Part shown: piece after piece, positions 5,761 through 9,513 of the stretch
How the letters are laid out: the number at the start of each line of letters is the position of its first letter
Position numbering within the stretch: position 1 is the first letter of the stretch
NCBI GenBank assembly: GCA_910589155.1
Contig: CAJURY010000027.1
Coordinates: 1-9,513 of the forward strand
Source: an uncultured Oscillospiraceae bacterium
Lineage (GTDB): Bacteria; Bacillota; Clostridia; Oscillospirales; Oscillospiraceae
DNA: 9,513 nucleotides
Direction: 5' to 3'
The notes under the pieces: model-generated
Database searches by the model: none
What the model saw: only the letters and a program-made list of their open reading frames with translations
Told to the model about the DNA's origin: nothing
Program-made: the position numbers and the translations under genes

Positions 5761-5792
5761 AAGCGGGCGCACCTATGTGTGCGCCCGCTTTT
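5761..5792 (+). terminator. Hairpin terminator of the two-gene unit
   Basis: AAGCGGGCGCAC (5761-5772) pairs perfectly with GTGCGCCCGCTT (5779-5790) around the loop CTATGT. The T run is short, with TTTT at 5789-5792 and then CC. It probably ends transcription of the genes at 4441 and 5151. The leading AA also lets it act weakly in the other direction. Confidence 0.65.
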
Positions 5793-5800
5793 CCACAATA

Positions 5801-5847
5801 ACGCCTTGTGCAAGCAACAGGCCGTAGGGCGACGCAAAGGCGTTTTT
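5801..5847 (+). terminator. Possible back-up terminator
   Basis: ACGCCTT (5801-5807) pairs with AAGGCGT (5837-5843), followed by TTTTT (5843-5847). The 29-base interior can fold only weakly (GCC/GGC near 5821-5830). The long loop makes it a poorer terminator than the preceding one. Confidence 0.35.
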
Positions 5848-5883
5848 AAAATTTTCTCGTCAATGCAAGGAGAGGCAGTCCAA

Positions 5884-5931
5884 ATGGCAATCTGCCAAAA
5901 ATGTTTTATGATTAAAAAAATACAAGTATAA
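5884..5931 (+). CDS. Very short reading frame MAICQKCFMIKKIQV, doubtful
   Basis: ATG at 5884 follows AAGGAGAGG with an 8-base gap and opens a 15-residue frame ending at TAA 5929-5931. The peptide contains a C-x-x-C pair and a basic end. It could be a tiny peptide or the truncated start of a zinc-ribbon gene. The good ribosome binding site is the only positive evidence, and no promoter is evident. Confidence 0.2.
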   Translation: MAICQKCFMIKKIQV

Positions 5932-6130
5932 GAACCTTGTTACAAGACGGCCGTGACCTACCATGCTTGATTGCGGCAAGCGGGTGTAGCAGGCTTGCGC
6001 CTACGACAACAATTGACGCTGCATTTGAGCGGTGGCTTGCCTGCGCGCATCGAAAGATTTTGCTGAGAGGAAACTGGGAAATGGGCATTATGCCAGAAAA
6101 CGCCGCTATAAATATAGGAAATATGTATAA
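5932..6130. other. Non-coding stretch upstream of the enzyme promoter
   Basis: No convincing gene is seen. CTTGT-T-ACAAG (5936-5946) is a short palindrome. GGCAAGC (5975-5981) can pair with GCTTGCC (6035-6041) around a smaller hairpin (GTA..GGC / GCC..TAC, 5986-6004), so the region may fold if transcribed. The last 25 bases (about 6107-6130) are AT-rich and could act as an UP element for the promoter that follows. Confidence 0.3.
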
Positions 6131-6159
6131 TTGACTTTTCGCTAAATGATCGTTATAAT
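6131..6159 (+). promoter_or_regulatory. Strong sigma-A promoter of the secreted glycosidase-like gene
   Basis: TTGACT (6131-6136) and TATAAT (6154-6159) are separated by exactly 17 bases, which is close to perfect consensus, with AT-rich DNA just upstream. Transcription should start near 6166, giving a leader of about 290 nt before the ATG at 6454. Confidence 0.85.
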
Positions 6160-6168
6160 AAATGTACA

Positions 6169-6188
6169 AATCAAAAACGTTTTTGATT
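6169..6188 (+). promoter_or_regulatory. Primary operator, LacI-family-type palindrome
   Basis: AATCAAAAACGTTTTTGATT is a perfect 20-bp palindrome with the central CG and A-tract/T-tract flanks typical of LacI/GalR-family operators. It covers about +3 to +22 of the predicted transcript, where a bound repressor would block initiation or early elongation. It does not match a CcpA cre site at the outer positions (TC...GA instead of TG...CA). The regulator gene is not in the window. Sugar-responsive repression is the likely role. Confidence 0.75.
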
Positions 6189-6195
6189 CGACGAG

Positions 6196-6224
6196 AGCCG
6201 CATCCAAAACGGATGTGGCTTTCT
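6196..6224 (+). other. Leader hairpin, possible weak attenuator
   Basis: AGCCGCATCC (6196-6205) pairs with GGATGTGGCT (6211-6220), with one G-U pair and the loop AAAAC. TTTCT overlaps its end. It lies just after the operator in the long leader. The T tract is poor, so it could be a weak terminator, a stabilising 5' hairpin, or neither. Confidence 0.35.
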
Positions 6225-6303
6225 GGGCTTAAAAGGAGGACGAGGGGCTTATAATCAAAATTCCCTCTGCTTTTGCGTGAAGCGGCAGAAGAAGTGCCCT
6301 TTG

Positions 6304-6323
6304 AATCAAAAACGTTTTCGGAT
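6304..6323 (+). promoter_or_regulatory. Secondary operator in the leader
   Basis: AATCAAAAACGTTTTCGGAT repeats the first 15 bases of the upstream palindrome exactly and differs at three positions in the right half. The two centres are 135 bp apart. This is a distance at which LacI-type tetramers can loop DNA, and a repressor bound here could also act as a roadblock to elongation. Confidence 0.6.
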
Positions 6324-6453
6324 GTTTTGGTAACAAATCGCGCCCTGCCTGTGGCATGGCCGGTTTCCCGCGAGAGGCGGACAGCATTGTATGAACTGCG
6401 GAGTTGACGTCGCTTCGTGTTCAAAATAAAAAAATATTTTGGAGGGTAAAGAA

Positions 6454-9400
6454 ATGAAGAAATTCAACCGCGCATTGGCAGTCCTTTTGATGCTGGTTCT
6501 TACTATTTCCTGCATCGTGGTGGCGGCTCCTGTTGCGCAGGCCGCGGAAGCGGGAAAGTATTCCTATGAATCCTATCCTTCCTTGCAGTCCATTATTGGC
6601 TGGGAGGGAGACCGTAACGCTGCGTTTGTATATCCCGATGGCAGTTTTAATCTGCGTACCCGCGATCTTACTGTAAATTTTGGCGTTCCCGGCGCTGAAA
6701 ATATCAACTGGTATTATAAAGAAGGCTACCTGCCCTGCTCCGTCAGCGAGTATGAAAAGGACGGGATCCGTTATACCATTGAAACCTTCGGTGATAAGCT
6801 TGTTTTTGAGAAGGATGCTGATGCTGGCATTAAGAAAAAGGCCACTTACGTTATGTTCTATTCCCGCATGACTGCGGTGAATACCACGGAAGAAACCAAG
6901 GCTCTGCCCCAGGTTTCCACCGATTTGATGATGCCCTTGAACGACGCGGCCAAGAATGCCACTGAAATCGCCGCCGGCGCTACCGTGGTGCGGGACTGGT
7001 GCATTGCTGGCGATCAGTTCAACCGCTATGGCAAGGTTCTTACAAACTGGCTGTCCAACGATGTGATGGCTCCCTTTGTCGGCACGTTCGATGAGCACTA
7101 CGAGCACATGAAAACCTACTGGAACGACCGTCTGTCCGCGATTGTAGACATCAAGGAACTGCCTTCCGGCGCGGAAGAACTGATTGATGCTTTCAAGCTG
7201 GGCTACATCTACATGATGATTATCAAAGACGGCGACTCTTTGCTGGTTGGCGAAGGGGAGTACGACGACTGGACCTTTGACCACGACTTTATCGGCGAAT
7301 TGGCCACTTTGGCGGAATTTGGCGATTTCACCGACTTTGAAAAATATTTGCAGTGGGGCATTGACCACAAGCAGTACCCCGACGCATACTACAAGTGCAG
7401 TTGGCCCTTTGCTGTGTATCTGCAAAAGACCGGCGATCTGGAAATGGTTCGCCGCTGGTGGGGTGAAAACAAAACCTGCGCCAACGGCTGGGAAGGCATT
7501 CAGGTCTATACCCGCCGGATTGAAGAGCAGCGCACCGGTCCTGAAGGCATCATGCAGTGGTCCAACGCCATCGACTCCGAGGGCTACTGGCTCGTTGACA
7601 ACTGGTCCGCGCTGTTTGGCCTGACCACCTATAAGTATCTGGCGGACGCTCTGGGCGAAACCGAAGAAAGCAAGTGGGCGGAAGAACAGTATAATGACCT
7701 CAAGAAATCCGTGGAAGCCTATCTGACCAAGACCATGGAAGCGTATGACAATTTCCAGTATTTGCCCATCGACATGACCCAGCCCAATCCCCTGGGCAAG
7801 CGCCGCGATGCATTGGACGGCAACTGGGCCGCGCACTTCATGTTTGGCCGCTGGGGCTGGGACGGCTACCTGTGGGGCGCTGAGCAGGAAGGCATGATGC
7901 TCGACCTCATCGATAACACCTATGCTTATGGCTTCTGGCGGCAGGAAAAAGCATATTTCGGCGCTGTGGGTTATTCCTTCGGCGGCTACCCCGGCTATTC
8001 CAGCGGCTATAACGCCGGTTACGGCTCCACCGCCCTGCGCGGCGAGGAATACCGCGATCAGGCCATCAAGTCCTACCTGTGGATGATTGAAAACACAATG
8101 ACCGGTCCTTACGCATGGAACGAGTGCATTGAGCAGGTGGAAGACGACAGCGCTTCCTGGCTGACCAACCACGCAACTGGTCGTTTTGGCAGTTGCCCCC
8201 ACGCCTGGGGTATTTCCGTGAACAACAAGGCTCTGGTGGAGTCCATGATTGCGGAAATGGCTGACGGCACCCGCATTATTGGCCGCGGCGTTCCCAAGAA
8301 CTGGATTGCAGACGGCGAAAAGATTGAAGTGGACAATATCCCCGTGGCGGGTGGCCAGCGTATGGGTCTTGCTATCACCACGGAAGGTGCTGCCGTTACC
8401 CTGACCCTCACCGGCGATACCTCCAAGCCCGTTAGCTTTGAACTGCCCATTTTTGTGAACAACATCGCTTCCGTAGAAGGCGAACTGACCTTTGATAACG
8501 CAACTGGCGTTGTGACTGTCCCCGCAGGTACCACCACTGTTACGGTCAATTTGACAGATGCAGCCGGCTATGTAGACCCGGAAGCGGAAGCCAAGAAGGA
8601 AGCCCGCGAGGCACAGTTTGCCGAGGCGGATACCAAGTATCCCGATGTGCGTTCCAACTATGGCGTTGCGCCTCTGGCTGACGGCGTGATGACTGTGGAC
8701 GGCAACAAGGAAGAAGTTTACAACTCCGGCGCGAAGATTAAGATCAACCAGATTTCCGACACCATTACCTCCACCGCGACCTACGGCGACGCCTATGTGG
8801 TCTGGCAGGACGGCTACATGTACGTCTATGTGGAAGTCACCGATCCGCAGGTTGTGATTCCTACGGCGGATCAGTTGAAGTCCTCTTGGAACTGTGAGTC
8901 CGTTGACCTGTATATCAATGTAAAGGATAACGACATTAAAAAGGACGTTGCCGGTTATCGTGTTGGCGTTACCGGTTATCCCGATGCTTTCAACTATCGC
9001 CATACCCCCAACTACTACTCTTATTCCGGTTATGAAGCCTGCGCCGGCCTGTTTGAAGGCGCTGCCAAGCTGACCGATAAGGGCTACGCTGTGGAATTCT
9101 GCGTTCCCATGGAAGCCGAGGTCGGCCAGAGAGTCGCCATTCAGTTTATGATTAACGACTGCCAGCCCGAAGCCAACGGCGGCGCAAATGTGAAGCAGTA
9201 CATCCGCGCGGAAAACGTGGTAGCTGGCGATACCTACAATGCCCATGGCTACATCACCTTGGGTACCAACTCCAGAGTGGATACCGAACTGGCTTATGCC
9301 AAGTGCTACGCGCTGGTTACGCTGGCAACCCACGCCAACGTCAATAACTACGCGCCGGAGCAGCAGGCAGAGTTGGCGGCGGCGATTAAGGCCGGCGCTG

Positions 9401-9513
9401 ACGCGATTAACGCCGCAACTAATGTGGAAGAAGTAAACGCCGCTTTGGAAGCTGCTTTGGCTGCCATTGACGCCATCAAGACGCTGGCTGATCTGGAAGC
9501 GGAGAAGCTGCCC
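6454..9513 (+). CDS. Large secreted (alpha/alpha)6 glycosidase-like protein with CBM9-like and FIVAR-like regions, cut at the window end
   Basis: The frame is open for 1020 codons from ATG 6454 and leaves the window. GGAGGG lies 7 bases before the start. Residues 1-30 are a signal peptide (MKKFNRALAVLLMLVL... VAQA, cleaved near A30). Residues about 31-230 look beta-rich. About 235-600 shows the helical-barrel pattern of six-hairpin glycosidases: EYDDWTFDHDF (from 269), YWLVDNWSALFGL (378-390), and GSCPHAWG (579-586), which with the VPKNWIADG stretch after it resembles the end of alpha-L-rhamnosidase-like enzymes. A Gly/Tyr-rich stretch lies near 510-535 (GGYPGYSSGYNAGYG). After a beta segment and an acidic linker, about 745-937 fits a CBM9-like domain (VDGNKEEVYNSG, YVVWQDGYMYVYVEVTD, ESVDLYINVKD). 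From about 953 an Ala-rich helical region resembles FIVAR. The likely role is binding and cutting a plant or host glycan outside the cell. The substrate and catalytic acids cannot be fixed by eye. Codons are strongly biased, with TTA, CTA and TCA essentially absent, which suggests high expression. Confidence 0.85.
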   Translation, partial: MKKFNRALAVLLMLVLTISCIVVAAPVAQAAEAGKYSYESYPSLQSIIGWEGDRNAAFVYPDGSFNLRTRDLTVNFGVPGAENINWYYKEGYLPCSVSEYEKDGIRYTIETFGDKLVFEKDADAGIKKKATYVMFYSRMTAVNTTEETKALPQVSTDLMMPLNDAAKNATEIAAGATVVRDWCIAGDQFNRYGKVLTNWLSNDVMAPFVGTFDEHYEHMKTYWNDRLSAIVDIKELPSGAEELIDAFKLGYIYMMIIKDGDSLLVGEGEYDDWTFDHDFIGELATLAEFGDFTDFEKYLQWGIDHKQYPDAYYKCSWPFAVYLQKTGDLEMVRRWWGENKTCANGWEGIQVYTRRIEEQRTGPEGIMQWSNAIDSEGYWLVDNWSALFGLTTYKYLADALGETEESKWAEEQYNDLKKSVEAYLTKTMEAYDNFQYLPIDMTQPNPLGKRRDALDGNWAAHFMFGRWGWDGYLWGAEQEGMMLDLIDNTYAYGFWRQEKAYFGAVGYSFGGYPGYSSGYNAGYGSTALRGEEYRDQAIKSYLWMIENTMTGPYAWNECIEQVEDDSASWLTNHATGRFGSCPHAWGISVNNKALVESMIAEMADGTRIIGRGVPKNWIADGEKIEVDNIPVAGGQRMGLAITTEGAAVTLTLTGDTSKPVSFELPIFVNNIASVEGELTFDNATGVVTVPAGTTTVTVNLTDAAGYVDPEAEAKKEAREAQFAEADTKYPDVRSNYGVAPLADGVMTVDGNKEEVYNSGAKIKINQISDTITSTATYGDAYVVWQDGYMYVYVEVTDPQVVIPTADQLKSSWNCESVDLYINVKDNDIKKDVAGYRVGVTGYPDAFNYRHTPNYYSYSGYEACAGLFEGAAKLTDKGYAVEFCVPMEAEVGQRVAIQFMINDCQPEANGGANVKQYIRAENVVAGDTYNAHGYITLGTNSRVDTELAYAKCYALVTLATHANVNNYAPEQQAELAAAIKAGADAINAATNVEEVNAALEAALAAIDAIKTLADLEAEKLP

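Noticed and set aside
6061..6100. TPP riboswitch, suggested by GCTGAGAGG and a later TATGCCAG
   Set aside because: The conserved ACCTGATCTGG and GCGTAGGGA parts are absent, the order is wrong, and it lies upstream of the promoter rather than in the leader.
6169..6188. CcpA cre site
   Set aside because: The centre fits, but the outer TG and CA required by cre are replaced. The longer perfect symmetry fits a dedicated LacI-family operator better.
5912..6424. A 170-codon minus-strand frame across the enzyme promoter region
   Set aside because: It runs through a near-perfect sigma-A promoter and both operator palindromes. Its start lacks a ribosome binding site, and the composition is not protein-like.
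6404..6432. Second promoter TTGACG-N17-TAAAAA close to the enzyme gene
   Set aside because: The start of transcription would fall inside the ribosome binding site, leaving no leader for initiation.
6421..9333. A 970-codon open frame on the minus strand
   Set aside because: It is exactly in codon register with the plus-strand enzyme gene and arises because that gene avoids TTA, CTA and TCA. The plus-strand product has a signal peptide, ribosome binding site, promoter and domain patterns. The minus product has none.
1..9513. CRISPR array, tRNA, rRNA or a defence-system gene set
   Set aside because: No regularly spaced direct repeats, cloverleaf-type sequences, rRNA motifs, or nuclease/helicase/toxin motifs were seen on either strand.

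Overview
The window looks like chromosomal DNA of a spore-forming Bacillota species in class Clostridia, perhaps a relative of the Oscillospiraceae. The grounds are a recognisable spoIIE gene, strong GGAGG-type ribosome binding sites, sigma-A promoters, and a large secreted carbohydrate-active enzyme. Base composition is mixed. The first 2 kb is AT-richer and accessory in character, while from about 2.1 kb onward the DNA is GC-richer.

Layout. (1) 1-~680, minus strand: a remnant of a conjugative element, with the C-terminal end of a TrbL/VirB6-like membrane protein followed by a 53-residue small protein, beside a strong hairpin terminator at 26-60. (2) 841-2012, plus strand: a two-gene unit of unknown function. 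It encodes a lipoprotein (917-1393) and a secreted protein (1406-1945), and ends in a good terminator. The second gene has a strong ribosome binding site and a clear signal peptide but no usable start codon. (3) 2038-4294: spoIIE, the stage II sporulation phosphatase, in a compact 661-residue form. It is preceded by a promoter-like arrangement with wide spacing and GACA half-sites that suggest Spo0A control. A perfect 0A box lies between spoIIE and its terminator. (4) 4441-5612: two closely spaced genes, a membrane-anchored protein with two beta-sandwich-like repeats and a probable degenerate ferritin-like protein.

(5) 5613-6453: an 840-bp intergenic region rich in structure. Four consecutive hairpins follow the ferritin-like gene, and two of them have complementary apical loops. 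Further on is a near-consensus sigma-A promoter (6131-6159) with a perfect 20-bp LacI-family-type palindrome at the start of the transcript. A second, degenerate copy lies 135 bp further on, within a leader of about 290 nt. (6) 6454-end: a large secreted enzyme, at least 1020 residues and cut by the window end. It has a signal peptide, an (alpha/alpha)6 glycosidase-type catalytic region, a CBM9-like domain and the start of a FIVAR-like helical region. The likely story is a sugar-responsive LacI-family repressor, not encoded here, controlling an exported polysaccharide-degrading enzyme.

No clearly new multi-gene system is visible. The most unusual signals are the paired hairpins with complementary loops, the dual-operator leader, the gene without a start codon, and the possible Spo0A-linked short transcript after spoIIE.
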